DNA of 64,000 nucleotides, taken from Eubacteriales bacterium. GTDB taxonomy: Bacteria; Bacillota; Clostridia; Lachnospirales; Lachnospiraceae. The notes under the pieces were generated by a model. It made no database searches. It was given only the letters and a program-made list of their open reading frames with translations, and had not been told where the DNA came from. The position numbers and the translations under genes are program-made. Position 1 is the first letter of the stretch, and each line of letters starts with the position of its first letter. Location: the NCBI GenBank assembly GCA_030524175.1, contig JAUNHC010000001.1, positions 1 through 64,000 of the forward strand, read 5' to 3'. Shown here piece after piece: positions 45,714 through 55,400 of the stretch.

Positions 45714-46331
45714 TTACGGCTGGGAAATCAGTATGATTTTATTGCCCCATCCCTCTAATACCGGGTTTTCCTCTACTGCCGTCACAAATTCGTCTGTTGC
45801 ATCAAAGGTCCCTATTTTGGTATATTCCCCGGTAATCTCAGCATCATGGTAAAATAGTACAATACGATTAGGGTCTGAATAGTATACCTCCCCTGCTTTT
45901 TCAGAAGTCACTGTCGCCGGGTTGGAAGGGATGTCATATCTACTGGAGATATCATAATACTGCATAACATCATAGTCGGCATCGGGATCATTTTCATAGA
46001 TAGGAAGCCGCCAGTCAGTTGTTCCCACATAGCGGGCAATTGCCGCGGCTGTTTCATTGTCTTCCATCTGCATCATAAATGGTTCCCCGTCATCTCCGAA
46101 CCGAACCTCAAGCTCTGAACCCATGCTTACTGTCTGGCCGCCTGCCGAACTGTCAGTTCCCTCGCTTACTTCAGTTCCTACGTTTGCACTTGTACCTGCC
46201 TCTGCGGCACTTTGGCTGGTACTCCCAGCATCCTGCCTCTGTTCCTCCTGTCCGCATCCTCCAAGGATTGCGGATGCCAGCATTATGACGGCTGCCATTC
46301 CGATTACTTTTTTCATTGCTTTATTCTTCAT
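45714..46331 (-). CDS. Second cyclophilin-like fold lipoprotein
   Basis: A 205-residue lipoprotein with the lipobox LGGC (Cys near residue 26), a Ser/Thr/Glu-rich linker to about residue 70, and a cyclophilin-like domain (EDNETAAAIARYVGTTDWRLPIYENDPDADYD...DPNRIVLFYHDAEITGEYTKIGTFD). It resembles the protein at 43473-44069 in layout but is clearly diverged, with a longer insert after the first helix. GAAAGGAC precedes the ATG. It follows the ABC permease gene. Confidence 0.82.
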   Translation of the reverse strand: MKNKAMKKVIGMAAVIMLASAILGGCGQEEQRQDAGSTSQSAAEAGTSANVGTEVSEGTDSSAGGQTVSMGSELEVRFGDDGEPFMMQMEDNETAAAIARYVGTTDWRLPIYENDPDADYDVMQYYDISSRYDIPSNPATVTSEKAGEVYYSDPNRIVLFYHDAEITGEYTKIGTFDATDEFVTAVEENPVLEGWGNKIILISQP

Positions 46332-46435
46332 GTTTTGTCCTTTCTGCGCTTTTGCGCTCCTCTTATTTGATAAACTCTGTTATAAAGTCTTGTACCTGCT
46401 GTTTCATTGTTACTGTATACACCAAAAAGTACCGG

Positions 46436-48787
46436 TTAATCCGCTGTCAGTACCGTCATATCCGCCTTCTTGATCCTGCCTGCCGCCAGATAAGAACATC
46501 CAAGAAACAAAAGGATGACAATCAATCCCGGAAGGACGATGTTGGAAGGGGCAGGGCGGGAGGCAAAATTGCTGATTCCCCCAAGCCGCATCACAGCGGA
46601 GACAAATGGATCCGTAAGGGCCGCCGCCAATAGGGTTCCCCCCACAGCTCCAATGGCTGCTGCCATACCAAACCGCAGGGAAAATGTAATCCGAAGCATT
46701 CTGGTGGAACATCCCATGGATTTGTAGATGCCCAGATCCTTCTTCTCTGCTGTAAGGATCTTGCTTCCGGTCAAAATGGTTACGATTAATACAAATACGG
46801 CAATCATCCCATACATAAAGGCAAGAAGCCCATGCATGGCTGAGATGATTCCGAAAAGCCCCGGCCAGGAGTTCTCATGGACATGTACATCTCCGCCGTA
46901 GCTTTCAGTCAGCCCCTCTGTGACCGCTGCTCTTTGTGATGGGTCTGCAAGAAAATAGTGGTGGCACCAAAGCTGCGGTTTATCCTGCCCGATTGCAAGA
47001 TATCCTTCCCGGTTCATCCCAATGTTGGCTCCCATGTCATTGGCACAGTGGTAGATTCCGGAAACTTTAAACTCTCCATTTCCCACATCGCCCCGGATAG
47101 TCACATTGTCTCCGATGGATACCCCCAGATCAGAGGCAGCTGTCTCTGTCAGGACCACTTCATCCGCGCTGCGGCTGGTCCTTCCCTGACTGATATGGAA
47201 ACGCTCCGGATCGGTGATCACATTTGCTGTATAGTTGGTACCATTTACGGAAACACTTGGCATGGCTAGAAGATAGCTGTCTATGATATCCGTATAAGAA
47301 CGGACCATGTCCTCCATCTCTCCCGAGTCAAGTTCTCCCAGAGCCTGCACGCCGATGTCCAGATCCGCCGGGTTAAAGGCATCCATCATCCCCTTGCCCT
47401 CCGGCCCAAGCCAGGTATTCATCCGCCCGGCCAGGGAAGCGAAAAACACAAGCATTGCGGCGATCAGGCAGGCACTTGCATACCTCTTTTTTCCTGACAG
47501 AAGCTGTCTCAGAGCTAACCGGAAGGAAAGCCCTTCTATTTTCATCCGCAATTTCTTGCCCGGCTTCCATCTGATTTCTGTTGTTTCACCCCGGATGGCT
47601 TTCATAGGTGTGACTGAGATGATATTTCTCAACTTCAAAACTGTAAATCCCATAAGCAAAAGCAGGATTGCCGTAAAAGCTGCCAGACATGGCAGTACCG
47701 GCAAATCTCCGGGAAGGAGAAGCCCTGTGGTGGTAACAGTCATTTTTGCTGCCATTCTGGATGCCGGAAATGCCGCCAGAATCCCGGATAACATTCCCAC
47801 AAGCATAGCGATCAGATACTGTGCAAGCTGCAGCCGGATCAGTCCACTTCCCGTCATCCCAACGGTTTTCAATATCCCAAGATTTTTATATTCCTGTTCG
47901 ATCACACCGGAAATGCTGTGCCCCAGAACCACCATAGCTACAATCAGGAGAATAAGAGCAAAGGCTGCTAAAAGTCCGCAGAAAGCCTTTTGGAGGATTC
48001 CCATGAAGCCTTCGATGGCGTCTGCACTATGTATAAACTCCGTATACTGGGAGATGGGAGTGTTTTCATTCAGAAGCCTGCTGATGTCTGCGATACTGGC
48101 ATTGCTCCCAGCTTCTGTGAAAATGTGGATCATAGCTCCGTTTCTGGCTAAACTGTCCATGCCGGTTTCCGCAATGGCCCGAAGGATTGCCGTATAATCT
48201 CCTTCAGAAATCAAAAACCCTTTCATCCCGATCATGGAGCTTCCCATGAAGGGATCTTCATAGTATCCCGCAACCGTCAAGCTTACGTTCTGTCCTCCTC
48301 TTGCAACCGGAAAGCTGATACTGTCTCCAATCTGCAAATTCATGATAGAGACCATAGACGGCGATACATAGACCGTTCCGGCTGCAATCTCTTTTGGTGC
48401 CTCTCGGTAACCGGAAAAATTGTCCCGGAAAAAATGATATGTTTTATCCCCACTGCTCCACGGGATCAACTGGCCTTCACTGTCTGACTCCACACCGTTT
48501 GCCTCATAATCACAAAAGAGAAGGTTCTGTACTTCAGTCCTTTCAATCCCTTCCTGTGCCTCTATGCTGTCTGTCAAAAAATCCATGTCCGGCACATCAG
48601 CCACCCATGCGGTCAAATTCCCAAACCCTGTCCTTTGCATCTCCTGATGGATATAGCTGCTGCCCCTAAGATAAACGGTGAGGACAGTTGATAAGGAGAG
48701 CGATACCAAAAACAGCAGGATGGCGATTCCCAAAAGGCTGCCTTTATGCTTTCGGATTCCGGCCCGGAATAAGATTCTGTTTTCCAT
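46436..48787 (-). CDS. ABC transporter permease (FtsX/MacB type)
   Basis: A 783-residue permease with an N-terminal membrane helix, a large outer domain (about 45-260), three or four central helices, a second outer domain (about 480-640) and three C-terminal helices. This is the two-FtsX-domain arrangement of peptide, lipoprotein or antimicrobial-responsive exporters. FtsX-type stretches include EQEYKNLGILKTVGMTGSGLIRLQL and EKKDLGIYKSMGCSTRMLRITF. The ATG at 48787 has AGGAGG eight bases upstream and replaces a GTG three codons earlier. The partner ATPase is immediately upstream. Confidence 0.9.
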   Translation of the reverse strand: MENRILFRAGIRKHKGSLLGIAILLFLVSLSLSTVLTVYLRGSSYIHQEMQRTGFGNLTAWVADVPDMDFLTDSIEAQEGIERTEVQNLLFCDYEANGVESDSEGQLIPWSSGDKTYHFFRDNFSGYREAPKEIAAGTVYVSPSMVSIMNLQIGDSISFPVARGGQNVSLTVAGYYEDPFMGSSMIGMKGFLISEGDYTAILRAIAETGMDSLARNGAMIHIFTEAGSNASIADISRLLNENTPISQYTEFIHSADAIEGFMGILQKAFCGLLAAFALILLIVAMVVLGHSISGVIEQEYKNLGILKTVGMTGSGLIRLQLAQYLIAMLVGMLSGILAAFPASRMAAKMTVTTTGLLLPGDLPVLPCLAAFTAILLLLMGFTVLKLRNIISVTPMKAIRGETTEIRWKPGKKLRMKIEGLSFRLALRQLLSGKKRYASACLIAAMLVFFASLAGRMNTWLGPEGKGMMDAFNPADLDIGVQALGELDSGEMEDMVRSYTDIIDSYLLAMPSVSVNGTNYTANVITDPERFHISQGRTSRSADEVVLTETAASDLGVSIGDNVTIRGDVGNGEFKVSGIYHCANDMGANIGMNREGYLAIGQDKPQLWCHHYFLADPSQRAAVTEGLTESYGGDVHVHENSWPGLFGIISAMHGLLAFMYGMIAVFVLIVTILTGSKILTAEKKDLGIYKSMGCSTRMLRITFSLRFGMAAAIGAVGGTLLAAALTDPFVSAVMRLGGISNFASRPAPSNIVLPGLIVILLFLGCSYLAAGRIKKADMTVLTAD

Positions 48788-48799
48788 GCTCTGCACCTC

Positions 48800-49561
48800 C
48801 TACCATTGTAATCCGGAAAGCCATTGGCTGATTTTTTCTTCCCTCTGTCTGTCCTGTGCAGCCTGATAGGCAGGCAGCTCCAGTTCATCCAGGATCTTTC
48901 CGTCCTCCAGATACAAAATGCGGTTTCCTCTCAAAGCAGCCCTCAAATCGTGGGTTACCATCAGGATGCTCTGCCCGGACTGGTTTAACGCTGTCAATAG
49001 GTCCAATACCTCCCGGGTATGTGACCGGTTCAATGCCCCGGTGGGCTCATCCGCGAACAGAATTCCCGGATTACCAACCATGGCTCTTGCTATGGCTGCC
49101 CGCTGTGCCTCACCGCCGGATACCTGGGAGGGAAGGCGGTTCTCCGCCTTTTCTACCCCCATCTGGGTGAGCAGAGTCTGTGCCCGGCTCTGTATTTGTG
49201 AAGTGCTGCCCTTTCTGCTCACAAAGCCTGCTACAGCCACATTTTCCAAAAGTGTCAGGTTGCTGACCAGATGGGTCTGCTGGAATACAAAACCAAATTC
49301 CTCCGCACGAAGCTTTGCCATCTGTTTCTCTTTAAGCCCTGTGAGTTCCTTTCCCTGATAGGACACCGTCCCTTCTGTCACCGCATCCATTTGGCTCAGG
49401 ACATATAAAAGCGTGGACTTCCCCGCCCCGGATGATCCCATGATGATGGTAAAATCCTTATCAAAGATATCCACATCTATCTGATCCAGCACTTTATTTT
49501 TTACCTGCCCCTGTGTAAATACTTTAGTAAGCCCTCTGCCCTGCAATAACGCTTTTTTCAT
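48800..49561 (-). CDS. ABC transporter ATP-binding protein (MacB/LolD type)
   Basis: A 253-residue ATPase for the adjacent permease. Walker A GSSGAGKSTLL, Q-loop VFQQTHL, signature VSGGEAQRAAIARA, Walker B ILFADEPTGALN and VTHD are all present. The ATG at 49561 has AAGGAGG nine bases upstream and lies within the 3' end of the ligase gene, with 38 bp overlap. Twelve bases separate it from the permease. The pair probably exports a product or removes a toxic amphiphile. Confidence 0.93.
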   Translation of the reverse strand: MKKALLQGRGLTKVFTQGQVKNKVLDQIDVDIFDKDFTIIMGSSGAGKSTLLYVLSQMDAVTEGTVSYQGKELTGLKEKQMAKLRAEEFGFVFQQTHLVSNLTLLENVAVAGFVSRKGSTSQIQSRAQTLLTQMGVEKAENRLPSQVSGGEAQRAAIARAMVGNPGILFADEPTGALNRSHTREVLDLLTALNQSGQSILMVTHDLRAALRGNRILYLEDGKILDELELPAYQAAQDRQREEKISQWLSGLQW

Positions 49562-51002
49562 CCTGCCATACCTCCTTTTCTGCGTCAGATCCTCTTCTAC
49601 GCGCATTGGGATTGACTCCCGCGGCAGTAGCCAAATGGACAGGTCCGCTTGGCTTACTGCCTGTCAAAATCAGTGCTTTTTTCCCCGTCTTGGGATCTGG
49701 AAGGATCTCTGACACAAAAATCACGTAGAACTGTACATACTCCAATTTCTTCTCAGAAAGTATTTTTTTCATCTGAGCCAATATTTCTGTCCTGATATAT
49801 GCTTCCGATGCAGAATGGGAAATTTCAGCATACATCTCAAATGCGTCCTTCCCAACCTGCCGGAACTGATAATCCATAAGCCCCTCAATACAAAAGCCTT
49901 CAATAGCAAGGGGATGCAGGAACTCTTTGTTTCCGGAACCGTCTTCAAACCAGAGAATATCCTCATCTCTCCCCAGAAGTCCTACGGCTCTTGTGAATGG
50001 ATAGGAGCTGTTTTCACCGGCTGCCTGAAGCATTAGGCTGTCAGAGATACGGTAACGGATCAGCGGCTGTGCAAAGTTGTACAGGCAGGTTAGGTACATC
50101 ACGCCGCTCTCCACTTCAATGAGATTCATATCGTCGAAGAGGATCATCCCTTCCTCCGGGTTCATTTCCACTCCCAGTGTGAGGGATTCGCTGGCCCCAT
50201 AGAAATTGACTACCCCTGTTCCAAAGCTTTTCTCCAGATAGCTTCTAAGACTTGCCCCAAGAGGCTCCCCGCAGGAGATCACCCGCACCGCATTCACCTG
50301 AACACTCCCTTTTTCCACCAGTTCTGCAAGAATTTTGATAGCAGAGGGATAACCAATGATAATATTAGGGTTGAACTCTTTTATCTGCCGGATCCACTCA
50401 TAAAGGGGCATTTTAATATCCAGATACATCTGGCTCGCTCCCACTCCGTCGATCCCATCCCCCACAGCCATCGCACCCCCATAACGTCCGTCTGTGGCCG
50501 CAATATACACAATTCTGGGGCGCTTCGCCAGCAGGGACAGAATCTGGGGCATGGACATGTTCCACAGCGCTGCCCGGATCATCCCCAGAAGCATACTGTT
50601 CCATGCATCTTCGTCATATACAAAGTAACCGGGTTTTCCGGTGCTTCCGGAGGAATGCACCACATGGTATTTCCCTTTGTATGGTTTCCGGTCTGCTGAC
50701 TGTGCTGCATCAAATTCACGCAGCTCTCTTATATGTAAATCCTGAGGCACCACCAGCTCATCAAAATGCTCCAGAAATAGCTTTTTATCCATAGTCGGAA
50801 AACAGGAAAGGGGCAGCTCGTCTAATTGTTCTTCTGTGATTCCCGCTGCTTCAAAGGTTCTTCTGTAATAAGCAGAGTGTTCCCATGCATAGTGCAGCAT
50901 GTTCCTCAATTTTTTCTCCTGTAGACAGCGCATCTGCTTTGTGTCAAGCCTCGCCTGTCTTTTTAAACGATATAAATCCACCAGTGTTTTTATATAGTTC
51001 AT
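49524..51002 (-). CDS. Adenylate-forming ligase, phenylacetate-CoA ligase/CapK-like
   Basis: A 492-residue protein of the PaaK/CapK group. The N-terminal YAWEHSAYYRRTFEAAGI, FPTMDKKLFLEHFDEL and the adenylate P-loop-like HSSGSTGKPGYFVYD are typical; VISCGEPLGASLRSYLE and FYGASESLTLGVEM follow. Members activate carboxylic acids as acyl-adenylates, for CoA or for amide formation. The preferred ATG at 51002 has GGAGAG nine bases upstream. It overlaps the ABC ATPase by 38 bp and follows an Ntn amidohydrolase by 15 bp, hinting at synthesis and handling of an acylated compound. Confidence 0.85.
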   Translation of the reverse strand: MNYIKTLVDLYRLKRQARLDTKQMRCLQEKKLRNMLHYAWEHSAYYRRTFEAAGITEEQLDELPLSCFPTMDKKLFLEHFDELVVPQDLHIRELREFDAAQSADRKPYKGKYHVVHSSGSTGKPGYFVYDEDAWNSMLLGMIRAALWNMSMPQILSLLAKRPRIVYIAATDGRYGGAMAVGDGIDGVGASQMYLDIKMPLYEWIRQIKEFNPNIIIGYPSAIKILAELVEKGSVQVNAVRVISCGEPLGASLRSYLEKSFGTGVVNFYGASESLTLGVEMNPEEGMILFDDMNLIEVESGVMYLTCLYNFAQPLIRYRISDSLMLQAAGENSSYPFTRAVGLLGRDEDILWFEDGSGNKEFLHPLAIEGFCIEGLMDYQFRQVGKDAFEMYAEISHSASEAYIRTEILAQMKKILSEKKLEYVQFYVIFVSEILPDPKTGKKALILTGSKPSGPVHLATAAGVNPNARRRGSDAEKEVWQDEKSVIAGQRAY

Positions 51003-51017
51003 CCTGCGCATCTCTCC

Positions 51018-52109
51018 TTACTCCACCAAAATGGTATATCCCTGGTCATAATTTTCTCTGTGATAATAGGTCAGTTCCTTTGTCTCCTGGTTCATGACGA
51101 TACTCCACTCGGTGGATTCAAATTCACCAAAGTTGTCTTTGCTCACACTGTCAAGAGCATCCCTCACATGGGTTTCTGTCATCGTTTCCTGCCCTTCCAG
51201 CGCCTCATTCAGAATGTCATATCTGGAATGGGACTGAGATGTTCCAACCCCGTATTTTTCCCCTTCCGCCAGATAAAAGTTTGTGACAACGGGCGTTTCC
51301 GTGACTACCATCTCATTGTTTATATATTCCACCACCACACTGTTCCCCTTTGCATCGGAAAGGGCCAGATGGATCATCATCCCCATGGAAGCATGCAGGT
51401 CATACTGTGAGAGCAGTTCCAGCGCTTCCTCCACATCTGCCGCCTTGTCAAGGAGCAGACGGATGGCCGTCGTGGTGGTGATATCCGGTTTATCCGTATC
51501 CTGCTCTATGGTGTCAGAATCCTCGATCATGTTGACAGACACGGCAAAGCCTTTTTCATTCATGCCGTCTAAAGGCGCATACAGTCCGATGATCGCCTGT
51601 GCCGTATCCGGGAGGCTTGAAATGTCCAGTCCCCCGGCCTGTATGAAGTCCATGTTGACGGTGGAAACCGAGGCATATCCTTCTTCCGGCCTGGAGCTTA
51701 CGATCAGTGCATTACAGGTGTTCCAATCAAAGTTTCTTCCAAACAGATTTCCCCCTTCTGCATTTTTCACAGACAAGGTACTGCATCCGAATGGGCTTTG
51801 GCCCATGAGCAGTTTAGGAATATTGGAAAGAAGCGCGCTGCTTAAATACTCTACAACCCCATTATCAGAGGAGACGCCTCCCTGCTCCAGATACTCATCG
51901 AAACCGTAATTGCCTTCAAACCGGACCACGGATAGCCCTTCCTCCAGTGATTGGATTTTCGTATCCGGCTCAATATAATTTTTTTCCATGGTTTCTCCTT
52001 TTGCGGTTTCAGCCCGTATGGTATCAGATGGTTTTGTATTCTGTCCGCATCCGGTGACAGTTCCCAGTGCAATCGACATCAGGAATGCCATATATATTTT
52101 TTTCTTCAT
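51018..52109 (-). CDS. Ntn-hydrolase lipoprotein (linear amide C-N hydrolase/choloylglycine-like)
   Basis: A 363-residue lipoprotein: signal peptide with VTGC lipobox (Cys21), linker, then a domain starting at FGCSTLSVKNAEGGNLFGRNFDWN. Cys109 in this motif aligns with the nucleophilic cysteine that becomes N-terminal in choloylglycine hydrolases and acyltransferases, with Arg and Asp (RNFDW) next to it. Internal placement after a 108-residue leader implies either autocleavage or activity without it. Plausible substrates are linear amides such as N-acyl amino acids or bile amides. It heads an operon with a ligase and an ABC exporter; two candidate promoters and a shared 28-bp motif lie upstream. 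Confidence 0.83.
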   Translation of the reverse strand: MKKKIYMAFLMSIALGTVTGCGQNTKPSDTIRAETAKGETMEKNYIEPDTKIQSLEEGLSVVRFEGNYGFDEYLEQGGVSSDNGVVEYLSSALLSNIPKLLMGQSPFGCSTLSVKNAEGGNLFGRNFDWNTCNALIVSSRPEEGYASVSTVNMDFIQAGGLDISSLPDTAQAIIGLYAPLDGMNEKGFAVSVNMIEDSDTIEQDTDKPDITTTTAIRLLLDKAADVEEALELLSQYDLHASMGMMIHLALSDAKGNSVVVEYINNEMVVTETPVVTNFYLAEGEKYGVGTSQSHSRYDILNEALEGQETMTETHVRDALDSVSKDNFGEFESTEWSIVMNQETKELTYYHRENYDQGYTILVE

Positions 52110-52170
52110 TTCCCGTGCTTCCTTTCCTTATCTGAATCAAAGTCAACCTTGCTGTTGCAAGTTATACTCT

Positions 52171-52220
52171 ACTATCCGCCGATAACATACAACTAACAAA
52201 AAGATAAACAATTTCTAAAC
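52171..52220 (-). promoter_or_regulatory. Candidate OmpR-type operator upstream of the Ntn hydrolase operon
   Basis: On the plus strand 52193-52220 contains AAAGATAAACAATTT followed by CTAAAC, with a direct repeat TAAAC-N6-TAAAC (11-bp period, typical of OmpR/PhoB-family sites). A -10-like GATAGT (52171-52176, minus strand) lies 27 nt beyond the 17-bp core. A 28-bp copy with 25 identical positions occurs at 63221-63248, upstream of the OmpR-type two-component operon, with the same 27-nt spacing. Confidence 0.55.
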
Positions 52221-52241
52221 GGTTTCTTTCGTGTTCCTTAA

Positions 52242-52287
52242 CTGCTTTTATCATAGCATGGATTTTATTGGATAACAAATACTTATA
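52242..52287 (-). promoter_or_regulatory. Sigma-A promoter shared in form with the module B LytTR gene
   Basis: Minus strand TTGTTA (52273-52278), 17-bp spacer, TATGAT (52250-52255). A 14-bp block at the -10 and a 16-bp block at the -35 are identical to those of the promoter at 57700-57745, with the same 16-bp gap between blocks. It would start a transcript about 130 nt before the Ntn hydrolase gene. The rest of 52110-52438 has no gene. Confidence 0.6.
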
Positions 52288-52392
52288 AATAATAGACTTG
52301 ACTAGGATATATCAATGCATTTTTGAGGATTACCAATAAACAAGATTTCATTCTCCTTTTTTAAATTCAAATACGTCTTGGCATATGATAAA

Positions 52393-52417
52393 GGGCTCCC
52401 CATTTAATGAGAAGCCC
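52393..52417. terminator. Terminator-like hairpin downstream of the permuted GH3 gene
   Basis: GGGCT (52393-52397) pairs with AGCCC (52413-52417) around an imperfect loop. T-rich sequence lies on both sides (TTTATC on the minus strand, GTTTTTTC on the plus strand). It is about 20 bp past the GH3 stop and probably ends module B transcription. Confidence 0.45.
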
Positions 52418-52438
52418 CAGTCGTTTTTTCACTCGTTA

Positions 52439-55400
52439 CTATTCACAGCCCTGTGGGCCGCGCTTTGGAACTACTTCAATGGTAACTTTTTTTCTTTTTT
52501 TGAAATAACGTACCAGCACAAGTGTCATGATTCCAAGGGATACTACTGCTACAGCAGCATCAATACCAATAAACAGCTTTGTCATATTTGGCATTTTTCC
52601 TGCATTGGGATCAGGAATCGTATAGTTTCCGCTGTTGACCGTTGTATAAAGGATATTTTTGCAGGCCTGCCGCATGGCTAGTACCATAGTTGCAGAAGTA
52701 TTTGTGATCTCATTGGACTTCTGCGTTCCAAATCCAAGCATCGCATCATTTCCGTTACGGACAAAGTCATCGGTGTTCTGATAGCCATAGGAGCCATTCC
52801 AGTCGGATAATACCATGCCCCTAAATCCCCATTCGTCACGTAAGACGTTGTTTAACAGATTCGGATTTGCCCCGGTAGAGCGGGGTCCGATAAAGTTAAA
52901 AGAGGACATCACAGCCAGAGACTTTCCGTCATAATTTTTGACACAAATTTCAAAAGGTTTTAAATAGGTTTCCCGGATCACCTGCTCATCGGAATAGGTT
53001 AAGAGGAGGGAACAGCGGTTGGTTTCCTGGTCATTCAGTACAAAATGTTTGATGTATGGATAAACACCTTTTGTTGTCATACCATTCACTGTATTGGATG
53101 CGATATATCCTGAGAGGACGCCATCTTCGGAATAATACTCAAAGTTACGGCCGGTAAAAGCGCTGCGGTGGATGTTCATGGCCGGTGCATAAGCCCCAAA
53201 AATACGGCAGTCTGCATATTCCTGACCTTCAGCTTCCCCGATACGATAAGCCAGGTCTTTATTCCAGGTCTGCGCGATGAGCAGTTCTGTGGAAAAAGCA
53301 GTACCATACACTTGAATGTACCAGTCATTCAGACCAGAGGTGCCATCGGAATCCAGTGTTTCAACCTTTCCAATGGAATCCACGGCAACGGTCTGGAAGC
53401 CGCCCAGGTTGACCATATCGATCATGTCTTCCACAGATAACTGGTCCAGCAGGTCATCCCATAAGGGGTCTTCATATTCCTTCCCCGTCAAATCTGCTGC
53501 AGTCACCCCATTATCTGCCTCTGTGACAGGCATGGTGTCCTCTTCGTTATCATATTTTGTAGAATCATAATGGGCTACGGTCTTTTCTGCAACTGCTGCT
53601 TTCGTCTCCTCGTCCATGACATACATATCATCAGAGGGCGCTGCTGTTGCCGCACTGTAGTTGGCAAAACCGTCTGCCCGGGACAGATAGGTTACCTTTC
53701 CGGCAGAATAATCCTGGAACTGGTTCACCGCTGCGGTGTCATCCGAAGCACGTCCCTGTGTTTCATAATTCATGTCTGTATCTACGGAAAACGTCTCTTC
53801 GTCCAAAACTGTATGGGCATCTGAGCGGATGGAAAGGCTGTAATCCCCTGCTTCCAGTACATAACCGCCATGTTCAGTCTTGATACCTTTGGAATCATAA
53901 GCCGCCATCTCTTCCTTTGGAATTTCAAAGGATATGGTTTCGGAATCCCCTGGCTCCAATAATTCTGTCTTTCCAAATTCAATCAGGTTGACAGATGCTT
54001 TTTCAATCCCGCCATTATTATAAGGAGGGGTAAAATAAAGCTCTACTACTTCTTTGCCTGCTGTTTCTCCTATATTGGTGACTTCCACATCTACCGAAAC
54101 GGTATCCCCGTTGTCTGTAAAATTTTTCATTTCCTGTGTGAATGTGGTGTAGCTAAGTCCATAGCCAAAGGGATACTGCACATGGTCTTCATATTGAATC
54201 AGCCCTTCTTCTGCCGCTGTCTCATAGAATTTATATCCCACATAGATATTCTCCACATAGTTGACGAAAGGCAGGACACCCTGATATGCTTCGTCCGCTT
54301 CTGTAAGTTCTGCGCGCAGGTCATCCACATTGTTATAGAGGAAGCTCCCGTAATTGTTATAAGTCGGGGTGCTTGTCAGATCATATACATAGGTATCTAC
54401 GGTTCTTCCTGACGGATTGACAGCGCCATTTAAAATCTCTCCCAGTGCTGCCATTCCCGTTTTTCCAGGGCCCGGTGCCAGGATCACAGAACCGATATTC
54501 TCATACTCATCTACCCAGCCAAGTTCCATGGGGTTATTGGCGTTGATGACAACCACAACCTGTTCAAACTCAGAAGTCACTTTCTCGATCATGGCTTCTT
54601 CTGTGTTGGAAAGCTCCAGATAGCTCTCCCCTGCATCGAAGTCATCATAGTCGCCGTTATTGGTGTAATTACAGGAAAAATAGTTGTACTGTTCATTTCC
54701 GTTAGCCACTTCATCACGAGGGTCGTATGTACCGTCAATGACGGCCTTCATATCAAGTGGAACATCCTGTCCCTCTCCGCCGGATCTGGAAATGACGATC
54801 ATCGCTGTATCGGAAAAGTCCTTTGCATCCTTCATCAGTTCATCGGTGTAATAATCTACCGTCGGCTCCGGCAGAGACCAGTCTGTGAATGTTACGCTGA
54901 CCACATTCCCGCCAAGATTTCTTGTGGGGCTGTACTCTTTATACATGTCAACTAGATTTTGGTTCACATGGAAGCCTGCATCTGTAAGGGATGCCAGAAT
55001 ATCCACATTCCCTGAGTTGTCTGCCGACCCGGAACCTGTTCCGCCATAGATCGGGTTCGTGGATGCCCATCCAAACACATTCAGATTGGAGTCCTTATCA
55101 AGAGGCAGCATCCCGTCATTTTTCACCAGTGCCATTCCCTCTTCCCCGGTTTCTTTGATAATTTCTTCTGAAGCTTTGATGGATTCTTCTGATACGGAAC
55201 CACGCCCGTTCAGTATGGGTGCCAGATTGTTATACATTGGTCCAAAGCAGATGATGTTGGCCAAAACAGTGACGATCAGCACCCAGGCAATGCCCGCTCC
55301 CCACCGTACCACGTGGCGGGTGCCTTTTTTAACCAGCCAGTGAGCCGCGATTATGATAATAACGGCGACAGCCAGTGTACCCAGAATGGCGTATATATAA

